Below, one piece after another: positions 55,442 through 64,000 of a stretch of DNA of 64,000 nucleotides. The translations under genes were made by a program, and so were the position numbers. Within the stretch, counting starts at the first letter, position 1; every line of letters starts with the position of its first letter. The notes beneath the pieces were generated by a model that was given only the letters and a program-made list of their open reading frames with translations, was not told the origin of the DNA and searched no databases. The stretch comes from Paraburkholderia sp. ZP32-5 (GTDB taxonomy: Bacteria; Pseudomonadota; Gammaproteobacteria; Burkholderiales; Burkholderiaceae): positions 434,001 through 498,000 of the forward strand of contig NZ_JAJEJP010000001.1 in assembly GCF_021390495.1 (NCBI RefSeq). The letters run 5' to 3'.

Positions 55442-56965
55442 TCAGCCGAGAAACAGCCGGTACACCGGGTTTTTCGTCTCTTCCCAGCACGGATAACCCA
55501 GCGTCTCGATGAAGCGGTCGAATGCTTCGTTGTCGTTCGCGGGCACCTGAATACCGACGAGGATCGAACTGTAGTCGGCGCCCTGGTTGCGGTAGTGGAA
55601 CAAGCTAATGTTCCAGTCCGGTGCCATCGACGACAGGAACTTCATCAATGCGCCCGGCCGCTCCGGAAACTCGAAGCGGAACAGCCGCTCGTCATGCGCG
55701 AGCGGCGAGCGTCCGCCGACCATATAGCGGATGTGCTGCTTCGAGAGTTCATCGAAAGTCAGATCGACGGTCGCGAAACCGTGCGCTTCGAATGCGCTGG
55801 CGATCTGCGCGGACTCGCTGCGATTCCTGATCTGCACGCCGACGAAGATATGCGCGGAGTTTGCATCCGCGATCCGGTAGTTGAATTCGGTAACGCTGCG
55901 TGTGCCGACCAGCTCGCAGAAGCGCTTGAAACTGCCGCGCTCTTCGGGGATCGTCACCGCGAAGACCGCTTCGCGCGCTTCGCCCACTTCCGCGCGTTCG
56001 GCGACGAAGCGCATGCGGTCGAAGTTCATGTTCGCGCCCGACGTGATCGCGATCAGCGTCTGGTTCTCGATGCCCTCTCTTTCGGCGTACTGCTTGACGC
56101 CCGCCACCGCGAGCGAGCCCGCGGGTTCGAGCACGCTACGGGTGTCCTGGAACACGTCCTTGATCGCCGCGCATAGTGCGTCGGTATTCACGAGCAGCAC
56201 TTCGTCCAGATATTCGCTGCACAGACGGAAGGTTTCCTCGCCGACCAGCTTTACCGCGGTGCCGTCGGAGAACAGGCCGACTTCGTTCAAGGTCACCCGT
56301 TCGCCTGCTTTCAGCGACGCGGCCATCGCGCACGAATCGTCGGTCTGCACGCCGATTACCTTGATCTCCGGGCGCACCGCTTTCACGTACGCAGCGACAC
56401 CCGCCGCGAGACCGCCACCGCCGATCGGCACGAAGATCGCGTGAATCGGGCCCTGATGCTGGCTGAGGATTTCCATCGCGACGGTGCCCTGGCCTGCGAT
56501 CACGTACGGATCGTCGAACGGATGCACAAAGGTCAGATCGCGCTCCTGCTGCAACTTGACCGCGTGCGTGTACGCATCGCTATACGATTCACCGGACTGC
56601 ACGACCTCGACAGTTGGCCCGCCATGCGTGCGGATCGCGTCGACCTTTACCTGCGGCGTGGTCACCGGCACGACGATGATCGCTTTCACGCCCAGACGGG
56701 CCGCCGACAGCGCGACACCCTGCGCGTGATTGCCCGCCGATGCGGTAATCACGCCACGCCCCAATGCATCGGCCGGAATATGCGCCATCTTGTTGTATGC
56801 GCCGCGCAGCTTGAACGAGAACACCGGCTGGTTATCCTCGCGCTTCAGATAGACCGGGTTGCGTAAGCGCGCCGACAGGTTCGGCGCGCGTTCGAGTTCG
56901 GTCTCGCGCGCCACGTCGTAGACGCGCGCGGTCAGGGTCTTTTTCAGGTAGTCGTGGGAGGCCAT
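55442..56965 (-). CDS. ilvA: Threonine ammonia-lyase, biosynthetic (IlvA)
   Basis: PLP enzyme converting threonine to 2-oxobutanoate, the first step to isoleucine. It is 507 residues, the long biosynthetic form. The PLP Lys is Lys52 (VFSFKLRGAYNKM), with SAGNHAQG and the phosphate-binding GGGGLAAG following. Two C-terminal ACT-like regulatory domains begin near VFAVTIPEERGSFKRF and LFRFEFPERPGALMKF, which carry isoleucine/valine allostery. The ATG at 56965 is followed directly by family sequence. Confidence 0.96.
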   Translation of the reverse strand: MASHDYLKKTLTARVYDVARETELERAPNLSARLRNPVYLKREDNQPVFSFKLRGAYNKMAHIPADALGRGVITASAGNHAQGVALSAARLGVKAIIVVPVTTPQVKVDAIRTHGGPTVEVVQSGESYSDAYTHAVKLQQERDLTFVHPFDDPYVIAGQGTVAMEILSQHQGPIHAIFVPIGGGGLAAGVAAYVKAVRPEIKVIGVQTDDSCAMAASLKAGERVTLNEVGLFSDGTAVKLVGEETFRLCSEYLDEVLLVNTDALCAAIKDVFQDTRSVLEPAGSLAVAGVKQYAEREGIENQTLIAITSGANMNFDRMRFVAERAEVGEAREAVFAVTIPEERGSFKRFCELVGTRSVTEFNYRIADANSAHIFVGVQIRNRSESAQIASAFEAHGFATVDLTFDELSKQHIRYMVGGRSPLAHDERLFRFEFPERPGALMKFLSSMAPDWNISLFHYRNQGADYSSILVGIQVPANDNEAFDRFIETLGYPCWEETKNPVYRLFLG

Positions 56966-57493
56966 GCGGGTGGCGCGTTGCGCTGTCTGTGGGACGGGAA
57001 AACGTCAATGATAGCGCCAACGGTGCCGGCTCTGGCCTTCGCGGGTGGTGCGCCGAAGCCGTGCGGCACATGTCGCGCAACCGCATCGCGATCTGTCGGT
57101 TGAAGTCAATCCGACCGTCCGGTCGGCCTAAAATCGAGCGGAAAACAGCGTCAAAAACGCCAGAATCGCCGTTGTCATTCCGATTTCCGCCATCAACGCG
57201 TGGCAGAATCATGCGGTAGAATTTCGTTTTGGAATAAGGATCGGAAGATGCACTGGCAGCCTCGGAGCGCCCACTTGATGCCCGTTTCGCGCGGATCCCG
57301 TCCCGCGGCGGAGCGTCATGTCCGTCACGCACGATCGTGTAGCTGCATCTGAGTGCCGCGAAGCGACCGGCGCGGGTAGACCGCCGGCCGTGCTCGCTCC
57401 CCAAGAAAATTTCCAGAAATTGCGCCCCACGCGCACTGTCAGCCGACGCCTCGCGACGAGCGCGCCCGGCTGACCCACAGAGTCGTCCAAACC
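56966..57493. other. Divergent intergenic region ilvA / DUF3683 dehydrogenase
   Basis: Over 500 bases with no convincing gene on the plus strand. It contains a perfect inverted repeat at 57111-57126 followed by TAAAAT, and a TAGAAT hexamer at 57217-57222. I could not pair either hexamer with a good -35. Confidence 0.55.
57111..57126. promoter_or_regulatory. Inverted repeat, TetR/NemR-like operator
   Basis: CCGACCG-TC-CGGTCGG is a perfect 7-bp dyad. Its core GACCGTCCGGTC resembles TetR-family operators such as the NemR box. It lies immediately upstream of TAAAAT (57129-57134), a possible -10 for the dehydrogenase gene, but about 370 bases before the start codon. No TetR gene is in the window. 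Confidence 0.45.
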
Positions 57494-60400
57494 ATGAACG
57501 CACCTCAAGTTTTCGATCCGCACGGCGCCGCCGCTGCGGTGGCCGCCGATCCCGAAGCGCGCCTGCGCGAAATTCCCTATAACTACACGTCGTTTTCCGA
57601 TCGCGAAATCGTCATCCGCCTGCTCGGCAACGACGCGTGGGACGCCCTCGCCGAGTTGCGCGCCGAACGCCGCACCGGCCGCTCGGCGCGGATGCTGTAT
57701 GAAGTGCTCGGCGATATCTGGGTGGTCCGCCGCAATCCGTATCTGCAGGACGATCTGCTCGACAACCCGAAGCGCCGCGCGATGCTGATCGAGGCGCTGC
57801 ATCACCGCCTCGCTGAAATCGAGAAACGCCGCCGCGCCGATCTGCGCGACCACGGCGACGAAGCCGGCATCGAGCGCGCCGCGCGCGTCGAGACGCTGGT
57901 GCAGGCCGCGCGCCGCGCCATCGACGAATTCGCCAGCGAATTTCAGAAAACCTATGATCTGCGCCGCCGCGCGACTCGCGAGCTCGGCAAGGTCACCGAA
58001 AAAGACAACATCAAGTTCGACGGTCTGTCGCGTGTCGCCCACGTGACGGACGCGACCGACTGGCGCGTCGAATACCCGTTCGTCGTGCTGACGCCGGATA
58101 GCGAGGCCGAGATGGCCGGGCTGATCAAGGCCTGCTTCGAACTGGGGCTCACCGTGATTCCGCGTGGCGGCGGCACCGGCTACACGGGCGGCGCGGTACC
58201 GCTCACGCCGTTCTCGGCGGTGCTCAACACGGAAAAGCTCGAACAGCTCGGCGCGGTCGAGATGACCGACCTGCCTGGTGTCGATCGCAAGGTCGCGACG
58301 ATCTTCTCCGGTGCGGGCGTCGTCACGCGCCGCGTGACCGAGGCGGCCGAACGGGCCGGCTTCGTGTTCGCGGTGGATCCGACTTCGCTCGACGCGTCCT
58401 GCATCGGCGGCAATATCGCGATGAACGCGGGCGGCAAGAAGGCCGTGCTGTGGGGCACCGCGCTCGATAACCTCGCGTGGTGGCGGATGGTCGACCCGGA
58501 AGGCAACTGGCTCGAAGTCACGCGCCTCGACCACAACATGGGCAAGATTCACGACGTCGAAGTCGCGCGTTTCGAACTCAAGTGGTTCGACGGCAACTAC
58601 GGGCCGGGCGAGAAGCTGCTGCGTCAGGAATCGCTGGATATCAAGGGCCGCGTGTTCCGCAAGGAAGGCCTCGGCAAGGACGTCACCGACAAATTCCTCG
58701 CCGGCCTGCCCGGCGTGCAGAAGGAAGGCTGCGACGGGCTGATCACGTCCGCGCGCTGGGTGCTGCACAAGATGCCCGCGCATACCCGCACCGTGTGTCT
58801 GGAGTTTTTCGGCCAGGCGCGCGAGGCGATTCCGAGCATCGTCGAAATCAAGGACTACATGTTCGAGACGTCGCGCCAGGGCGGCGCGATTCTCGCGGGC
58901 CTCGAGCATCTGGACGAACGCTATTTGCGCGCGGTCGGCTACGCGACCAAGAGCAAGCGCAACGCGTTTCCGAAGATGGTGCTGATCGGCGACATCGTCG
59001 GCGATGACGCGGACGCGGTCGCGCAGGCCACCTCGGAAGTGGTGCGGATGGCCAACGGCAAGAGCGGCGAAGGCTTCGTCGCGGTCAGCGCGGAGGCGCG
59101 CAAGCGCTTCTGGCTCGACCGCAGCCGCACCGCCGCGATCGCGAAGCACACCAACGCGTTCAAGATCAACGAAGACGTCGTGATTCCGCTCGACCGCATG
59201 GGCGAGTACACGGACGGCATCGAGCGCATCAATATCGAACTGTCGATCAAGAACAAGCTGCAGCTGGTCGATGCGCTCGAAGCGTTCTTCAAGGCCGGCA
59301 AGCTGCCGCTCGGCAAGAGCGACGACGCGAACGAAATCCCCAGCGCCGAGCTGCTCGAAGACCGCGTGCAGCAGGCGCTCGATCTGCTCGGGCGGGTGCG
59401 CACGCGCTGGGAATTCCTGCGCGACAAGCTCGATCTGTCGTTGCGCGAGGCGCAGCATTATCTGGTCGGTCTCGGCTACGAATCGCTCGCCGAAAAGTTC
59501 GCCGACCGCGTCGACGAGCAGCCGGACGCGAACGTGTTCCATCTCGCGCAGGACCGCACGATCCGCGTGTCGTGGAAGCAGGAAATCCGCGCCGAATTGC
59601 GCCAGATCTTCAACGGCGGCGAATTCAAGCCGATCCTCGAAGAAGCCCAGGCGATCCACAAGCAGGTGCTGCGCGGCCGCGTATTCGTTGCGCTGCACAT
59701 GCATGCGGGCGACGGCAACGTGCACACCAACATCCCGGTCAACTCCGATAACTACGAGATGCTGCAGGACGCGCATACGGCGGTCGCGCGCATCATGCGG
59801 CTCGCGCGTTCGCTCGATGGCGTGATTTCCGGCGAGCACGGCATCGGCATCACGAAGCTCGAATTCCTGACCGAAGACGAGATCGGCGAATTCCGCGCGT
59901 ACAAGCAGCGCGTCGATCCGCAGGGCCGCTTCAACGCGGGCAAGCTGCTCGACGGCGCCGATCTGCGCAATGCCTACACGCCGAGCTTCGGCCTGATGGG
60001 CTACGAATCGCTGATCATGCAGCAGTCCGATATCGGTGCGATTTCCGAGTCGATCAAGGACTGCCTGCGCTGCGGCAAGTGCAAGCCGGTCTGCGCGACC
60101 CACGTGCCGCGCGCGAACCTGCTGTACAGCCCGCGCAACAAGATTCTCGCCACTTCGTTGCTGGTCGAGGCGTTCCTGTATGAAGAGCAGACGCGCCGCG
60201 GCGTGTCGATCAAGCACTGGGACGAATTCAACGACGTCGCCGATCACTGCACGGTCTGCCACAAGTGCGTGACGCCGTGCCCGGTGAAGATCGACTTCGG
60301 CGACGTGACGATGAACATGCGCAACCTGCTGCGCAAGATGGGCAAGAAGAAGTTCAATCCGGGCAACGCGGCCGGCATGTTCTTCCTGAACGCGACCAAT

Positions 60401-61609
60401 CCGCAGACCATCAACCTCGCGCGTACCGCGATGATGGGCGTCGGCTACAAGGCGCAGCGGCTCGGCAACGAAGTGCTGAAGAAGTTCACGAAGAAGCAGA
60501 CCGCGCATCCGCCGGCGACCGTCGGCAAACCGGCGGTGACCCAGCAGGTGATCCACTTCATGAACAAGAAGATGCCGGGCAATCTGCCGAAGAAAACGGC
60601 GCGCGCGCTGCTCGACATCGAAGACAACAAGATCGTCCCGATCATCCGCAATCCGAAGACGACCACGTCCGATACGGAAGCGGTGTTCTACTTCCCGGGC
60701 TGCGGCTCCGAGCGGCTGTTCTCGCAGGTCGGTCTCGCGACCCAGGCGATGCTGTGGGAAGCGGGCGTGCAGACCGTGCTGCCGCCGGGCTACTTGTGCT
60801 GCGGCTATCCGCAGCGCGGCTCGGGCCAGTACGACAAGGCCGAGAAGATCGTCACCGACAACCGCGTGCTGTTCCACCGCGTTGCCAATACGCTGAACTA
60901 CCTCGACATCAAGACGGTGGTGGTGTCGTGCGGCACCTGCTACGACCAGCTCGCGGGCTATGAATTCGACAAGATCTTCCCGGGTTGCCGGATCGTCGAC
61001 ATTCACGAATATCTGCTCGAAAAGGGCATCAAGCTCGACGGCGTGAACGGCGTGCGCTACATGTACCACGACCCGTGCCATTCGCCGATCAAGACGATCG
61101 ACCCGGTCAAGCTGGTCAATCAGCTGATGGGCTCCGAGCATGACGGCTACAAGATCGAGAAGAACGATCGCTGCTGCGGCGAATCGGGCACGCTCGCGGT
61201 CACGCGTCCCGACATCTCGACCCAGGTACGCTTCCGCAAGGAAGAGGAAATCCGTAAGGGCGCGGCCAAGCTGCGCGGTATTCCGCTGGTTGCGGAAGCC
61301 GGTGCGAACGCGATCAATCCGGCCAATGCATCGGCCGGCGCGGCGGGTGCTGCGAACGGTTCGGTGCTGAAAGCCGGCGACGGCCCTCAGCCGACCCAGG
61401 CAAACGTGGCCAACGCGAGCGCGACCGACGTGAAGATCCTGACGAGCTGCCCGTCCTGCCTGCAAGGGCTGTCGCGCTACAACGACGACGCGGGTACCGA
61501 GGCGGACTACATCGTCGTCGAGATGGCACGTCATGTGCTGGGCGAGAACTGGATGGCGGACTACGTTCAACGGGCGAACAATGGCGGAATCGAGCGCGTG
61601 CTGGTCTAA
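57494..61609 (+). CDS. DUF3683 FAD/Fe-S dehydrogenase (fused glycolate/D-lactate oxidase type)
   Basis: A 1371-residue oxidoreductase with no signal peptide. Order: DUF3683 N-terminal region (about 1-180), FAD-binding type 4 domain (about 190-380; [16 protein letters not shown]), FAD-oxidase C domain (about 560-820; [15 protein letters not shown] and ISGEHGIGI), and two [4Fe-4S] ferredoxin motifs ([11 protein letters not shown] and [12 protein letters not shown], about 857-935). Two CCG domains follow ([17 protein letters not shown] then CCGESGTL). It looks like GlcD and GlcF joined in one chain and probably oxidises a 2-hydroxy acid, passing electrons to quinone, but the substrate is unknown. 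An Ala/Asn-rich insert lies near residue 1285. HIT, DUF971 and ubiE genes follow. Confidence 0.93.
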   Translation: MNAPQVFDPHGAAAAVAADPEARLREIPYNYTSFSDREIVIRLLGNDAWDALAELRAERRTGRSARMLYEVLGDIWVVRRNPYLQDDLLDNPKRRAMLIEALHHRLAEIEKRRRADLRDHGDEAGIERAARVETLVQAARRAIDEFASEFQKTYDLRRRATRELGKVTEKDNIKFDGLSRVAHVTDATDWRVEYPFVVLTPDSEAEMAGLIKACFELGLTVIPRGGGTGYTGGAVPLTPFSAVLNTEKLEQLGAVEMTDLPGVDRKVATIFSGAGVVTRRVTEAAERAGFVFAVDPTSLDASCIGGNIAMNAGGKKAVLWGTALDNLAWWRMVDPEGNWLEVTRLDHNMGKIHDVEVARFELKWFDGNYGPGEKLLRQESLDIKGRVFRKEGLGKDVTDKFLAGLPGVQKEGCDGLITSARWVLHKMPAHTRTVCLEFFGQAREAIPSIVEIKDYMFETSRQGGAILAGLEHLDERYLRAVGYATKSKRNAFPKMVLIGDIVGDDADAVAQATSEVVRMANGKSGEGFVAVSAEARKRFWLDRSRTAAIAKHTNAFKINEDVVIPLDRMGEYTDGIERINIELSIKNKLQLVDALEAFFKAGKLPLGKSDDANEIPSAELLEDRVQQALDLLGRVRTRWEFLRDKLDLSLREAQHYLVGLGYESLAEKFADRVDEQPDANVFHLAQDRTIRVSWKQEIRAELRQIFNGGEFKPILEEAQAIHKQVLRGRVFVALHMHAGDGNVHTNIPVNSDNYEMLQDAHTAVARIMRLARSLDGVISGEHGIGITKLEFLTEDEIGEFRAYKQRVDPQGRFNAGKLLDGADLRNAYTPSFGLMGYESLIMQQSDIGAISESIKDCLRCGKCKPVCATHVPRANLLYSPRNKILATSLLVEAFLYEEQTRRGVSIKHWDEFNDVADHCTVCHKCVTPCPVKIDFGDVTMNMRNLLRKMGKKKFNPGNAAGMFFLNATNPQTINLARTAMMGVGYKAQRLGNEVLKKFTKKQTAHPPATVGKPAVTQQVIHFMNKKMPGNLPKKTARALLDIEDNKIVPIIRNPKTTTSDTEAVFYFPGCGSERLFSQVGLATQAMLWEAGVQTVLPPGYLCCGYPQRGSGQYDKAEKIVTDNRVLFHRVANTLNYLDIKTVVVSCGTCYDQLAGYEFDKIFPGCRIVDIHEYLLEKGIKLDGVNGVRYMYHDPCHSPIKTIDPVKLVNQLMGSEHDGYKIEKNDRCCGESGTLAVTRPDISTQVRFRKEEEIRKGAAKLRGIPLVAEAGANAINPANASAGAAGAANGSVLKAGDGPQPTQANVANASATDVKILTSCPSCLQGLSRYNDDAGTEADYIVVEMARHVLGENWMADYVQRANNGGIERVLV

Positions 61610-61642
61610 TGGCACGACCGACGATTTTTGCCGAGGGCGACG

Positions 61643-62071
61643 ATGGACTGCGTTTTTTGCCGTGAAGACGGCGGCGATGTGCTGTGGCAGGACGACTCCC
61701 TGCGGGTCGTCCTCGCCGACGAACACGACTACCCGGGCTTTTGCCGGGTAATCTGGAACGCACACGTCGCCGAGTTTTCGGATCTGTCCGCCGACGAGCG
61801 CAATCGCGTGATGAACGCGGTGTACGCGGTGGAACGCGCGATCCGACGCGTGATGCAGCCGGCCAAGGTCAACCTGGCGAGCCTCGGCAACCAAGTCCCG
61901 CACGTTCACTGGCACGTGATTCCGCGTTATTCGAACGACGCGCATTTCCCCCTGCCGATCTGGGCGCCGCGTCAGCGCACGGTGTCCGAAGCGATGCTGT
62001 CGTCGCGCCGCGCGCAGGCGACGCTGCTGCGCGAAGCGGTGCGGCAGGAAATCGAACAGGCGCTGGGCTGA
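61643..62071 (+). CDS. HIT-family protein
   Basis: A 142-residue histidine-triad nucleotide hydrolase. The HIT motif HVHWHVIPRY (about residues 89-98) is intact, preceded by NLASLGNQVP. The N-terminus MDCVFCRED has a CXXC-like Cys pair as in several HIT proteins. It likely cleaves dinucleoside polyphosphates or nucleotide-phosphoramidates. The ATG at 61643 has GAGGG 6 bases upstream and lies 33 bases after the dehydrogenase stop. Confidence 0.93.
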   Translation: MDCVFCREDGGDVLWQDDSLRVVLADEHDYPGFCRVIWNAHVAEFSDLSADERNRVMNAVYAVERAIRRVMQPAKVNLASLGNQVPHVHWHVIPRYSNDAHFPLPIWAPRQRTVSEAMLSSRRAQATLLREAVRQEIEQALG

Positions 62072-62177
62072 GCGTCGCTGTCTGCCGCTGTGCGCCGCCG
62101 GGCTCTAGCCGGATTCCCGCCAGCGCGAAGCGCGGCCGACCCGTCGCTATGACCCGCCGTTATCTGATGAGGCAAAC

Positions 62178-62591
62178 ATGAGCGGACTGACCCCCGAGAC
62201 TCCGGTGCCGACCGGCGTGGTCGTGCATTCGAAGTCGCGCGTGCTCGAATTGCAGTACGCAGGCGGCGAATCGTATCGCCTGCCGTTCGAGCTGCTGCGC
62301 GTGTATTCGCCGTCGGCGGAAGTGCAGGGCCACGGGCCCGGCCAGGAAACCTTGCAGACCGGCAAGCGCGACGTGACGATCACGATGATCGAAGGCGTCG
62401 GCAATTACGCGCTGCAGCCCACCTTCTCCGATGGGCACTCGACCGGCATCTATTCGTGGGACCTGTTGTACGACATGGCGGTGCGCCAGCATGAACTCTG
62501 GCAAACGTATCTCGCCAAACTGGCAGCGGCCGGCATCGACCGCGATACGCCGATGGTGCCCGCCGCGGCTGCGCACGGCCACTGTCACTGA
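62178..62591 (+). CDS. DUF971 (GBBH-like N-terminal) protein
   Basis: A 137-residue protein with the DUF971 domain: VHSKSRVLELQYAGGESYRLPFELLRVYSPSAEV and later VTITMIEGVGNYALQP with IYSWDLLYDM. The C-terminus is Ala/His-rich (AAAAHGHCH). The domain is also found at the N-terminus of gamma-butyrobetaine hydroxylase and in Fe-S-related proteins such as NBP35-like ATPases. Function alone is not known. It lies 66 bases before ubiE, a conserved neighbourhood. Confidence 0.92.
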   Translation: MSGLTPETPVPTGVVVHSKSRVLELQYAGGESYRLPFELLRVYSPSAEVQGHGPGQETLQTGKRDVTITMIEGVGNYALQPTFSDGHSTGIYSWDLLYDMAVRQHELWQTYLAKLAAAGIDRDTPMVPAAAAHGHCH

Positions 62592-62657
62592 TACGATTCG
62601 CCCCCGAACGCCGCTCGAGCGGCGCAACATTCAAGAACACGCGAAAGGACGAGCGCG

Positions 62658-63389
62658 ATGAGCAAAACCCACTTCGGCTTTCAATCGGTCGACGAACAGG
62701 ACAAGGCGCAGAAGGTGGCGGGGGTGTTCCACTCGGTTGCCGCCAACTACGACTTGATGAACGACCTGATGTCGGGCGGATTGCACCGGGCGTGGAAGAT
62801 GTTCACGATCGCCCAGGCCAATGTGCGGCCGGGCTACAAGGTGCTCGATCTCGCGGGGGGCACCGGCGATCTGTCGAGAGCGTTCGCGAAACAGGCCGGT
62901 GAGACGGGCGAAGTCTGGCATACCGATATCAACGAATCGATGCTGCGCGTGGGCCGCGACCGCCTGCTCGACAAGGGCGTGATCACGCCGACGCTGTTGT
63001 GCGACGCCGAGAAGATTCCCTTTCCGGACAACTACTTCGACGTGGTGACGGTCGCTTTCGGCCTGCGCAACATGACGCACAAGGACCTCGCGCTCGCGGA
63101 GATGCGCCGCGTGCTGAAGCCGGCCGGCCGCCTGCTGGTGCTGGAGTTCTCGAAGGTGTGGGATCCGCTGAAGAAGGTCTACGATCTGTATTCGTTCAAG
63201 GTGTTGCCGTGGCTTGGCGAGCGCTTCGCGAAAGACGCGGACAGCTACCAGTACCTCGCGGAATCGATCCGCATGCATCCGGACCAGGAAACTTTGAAAA
63301 CAATGATGGAACAAGCCGGTCTCGACGGCGTCAAATATTACAATTTGTCAGCTGGCGTGGTAGCTTTGCATGTGGGGACCAAATACTAG
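62658..63389 (+). CDS. ubiE: Ubiquinone/menaquinone C-methyltransferase UbiE
   Basis: SAM-dependent C-methyltransferase of ubiquinone biosynthesis. It is 243 residues. SAM motif I is [12 protein letters not shown], the family signature is [13 protein letters not shown], and the post-motif is [14 protein letters not shown], with the C-terminal block [11 protein letters not shown]. It has a GAAAGGA site upstream. It is followed after 37 bases by the Tim44-like gene. Confidence 0.96.
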   Translation: MSKTHFGFQSVDEQDKAQKVAGVFHSVAANYDLMNDLMSGGLHRAWKMFTIAQANVRPGYKVLDLAGGTGDLSRAFAKQAGETGEVWHTDINESMLRVGRDRLLDKGVITPTLLCDAEKIPFPDNYFDVVTVAFGLRNMTHKDLALAEMRRVLKPAGRLLVLEFSKVWDPLKKVYDLYSFKVLPWLGERFAKDADSYQYLAESIRMHPDQETLKTMMEQAGLDGVKYYNLSAGVVALHVGTKY

Positions 63390-63426
63390 GGACCCTAACC
63401 CATCGTTTTTTAAAGGAAAGTTCGAA

Positions 63427-64000
63427 ATGTCCGATTCAGATTTGTTATCTACTCGTAAGGTTAAGGGGGCGCTGGCGAGAAGAATCGGGCTGATCGCAAT
63501 GGTCGGTCTGCTGATGGCCGGCACACTCGCTTCTCTCGACGCCGAAGCCCGCCGCATGGGCGGTGGCCGCAGCATCGGCCGTCAATCGAATAGCCTGCAG
63601 CAGCAACGTCAGACGCCGCCGCCGTCGCAACCGGCGCAAAACAGTCAAACCACGCAGCAGCAACGCGCGCAGCCGGCGCCCACGCCGGCCGCGCCGGCCA
63701 CATCGCCGAACCGTAATCGCTGGCTTGGGCCGATTGCCGGTCTTGCCGCGGGTCTGGGCATCGCTGCGCTGCTGTCGCATTTCGGGCTCGGCGAAGCGTT
63801 CGCCGGCATGTTCGCCAATGTGATCGTGATCGCGTTGATCGCGATGATCGTGATCTGGCTGATTCGCCGCTTCACCGGCCGCAAGCGCAATGCGACGCAG
63901 CCCGCGTATGCCGGCACGGCGCCGTCGCTCAATACGAGCGGCACTGGCTATGCGCAGGAACCGCGCTACAGCGCGCCGCCCACCGGCTCGTATCTCGAAC
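63427..64000 (+). CDS. Tim44-like membrane protein (5' part, runs off the window)
   Basis: The first 191 codons of a gene open to the window edge. It starts with a cytoplasmic N-region, a hydrophobic signal/anchor (IGLIAMVGLLMAGTLASLDA), then ARRMGGGRSIGRQS followed by a Gln/Pro/Ala-rich stretch (about residues 57-95). Two membrane helices come next (WLGPIAGLAAGLGIAALL and ANVIVIALIAMIVIWLI). This arrangement, including GGGRS(I)GRQS, is typical of bacterial Tim44-domain proteins; the Tim44 domain itself would lie beyond the edge. The ATG has an AAAGGAAAG site. Confidence 0.82.
   Translation, partial: MSDSDLLSTRKVKGALARRIGLIAMVGLLMAGTLASLDAEARRMGGGRSIGRQSNSLQQQRQTPPPSQPAQNSQTTQQQRAQPAPTPAAPATSPNRNRWLGPIAGLAAGLGIAALLSHFGLGEAFAGMFANVIVIALIAMIVIWLIRRFTGRKRNATQPAYAGTAPSLNTSGTGYAQEPRYSAPPTGSYLE

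Noticed and set aside
57211..57226. TGGCAGAATCATGC as a sigma-54 promoter, given rpoN in the window
   Set aside because: The GG-GC spacing is one base short of the -24/-12 requirement, so it is unlikely to be functional.
57209..61945. A 1578-codon open frame on the minus strand, antisense to the DUF3683 dehydrogenase
   Set aside because: It mirrors a well-supported gene in a high-G+C genome where third-position bias keeps the opposite frame open. Its sequence is Arg/Asp/Val/Ala-rich with no family features.

Overview
The window looks like a chromosomal segment of a Burkholderiaceae betaproteobacterium, most likely Paraburkholderia or a close relative. The evidence is high G+C DNA with strong third-position bias and several gene orders I recognise from that group: mutM-mutY; rapZ-hprK-ptsN-hpf-rpoN-lptBAC-kdsCD; uvrA/MFS/ssb; and DUF3683-HIT-DUF971-ubiE. 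I found no rRNA, tRNA, CRISPR array, insertion sequence or prophage gene, and no clear sign of recent transfer. About 53 protein genes are supported. The last one runs off the right edge.

Layout. 1-2.0 kb: the oxidised-guanine repair pair mutM and mutY. 2.0-11.5 kb (all minus strand): a Lon-substrate-binding-domain protein, the nitrogen-PTS and hibernation block (rapZ, hprK, ptsN, hpf, rpoN), then the Kdo/LPS export block (lptB, lptA, lptC, kdsC, kdsD). 11.7-17.3 kb (plus): a CPA2 cation/proton antiporter with TrkA domains, apt, a LysE exporter, a NUDIX protein and purU. 17.4-22.9 kb (minus): a PepSY membrane protein behind a Fur-like inverted repeat, an AI-2E-family transporter and uvrA. 23.2-27.9 kb: an MFS transporter, ssb, a DUF4239-like membrane protein and a chemoreceptor.

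28.2-33.6 kb (minus) is a six-gene respiratory operon. It encodes a ba3-type (family B) haem-copper oxidase (subunits I, II and a tiny IIa-like subunit) plus three c-type cytochromes carrying seven CXXCH haem sites. Its upstream region holds a perfect ANR/FNR-type box beside a cluster of perfect palindromes. 34.1-36.5 kb is a divergent LysR/MFS pair. 36.8-44.0 kb (plus) is the most unusual locus: three consecutive RcsB/BvgA-like response regulators, then an aquaporin with an altered selectivity filter overlapping a 1331-residue hybrid kinase (periplasmic binding domain, two PAS domains, HisKA, HATPase, receiver, Hpt). A possible minus-strand small RNA with a strong terminator lies just after it.

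44.5-49.2 kb: a CHRD protein, an HSL-type esterase, an EcsC-family protein and a DHA2 efflux pump with a MarR regulator. 49.3-53.6 kb: a D-amino-acid module (DSD1-like PLP enzyme divergent from an RpiR regulator, D-aminoacylase and RidA). 53.7-57.0 kb (minus): ilvA, a 5'-nucleotidase and queF. 57.5-64.0 kb (plus): a giant DUF3683 FAD/Fe-S dehydrogenase, a HIT protein, a DUF971 protein, ubiE and the start of a Tim44-like membrane protein.
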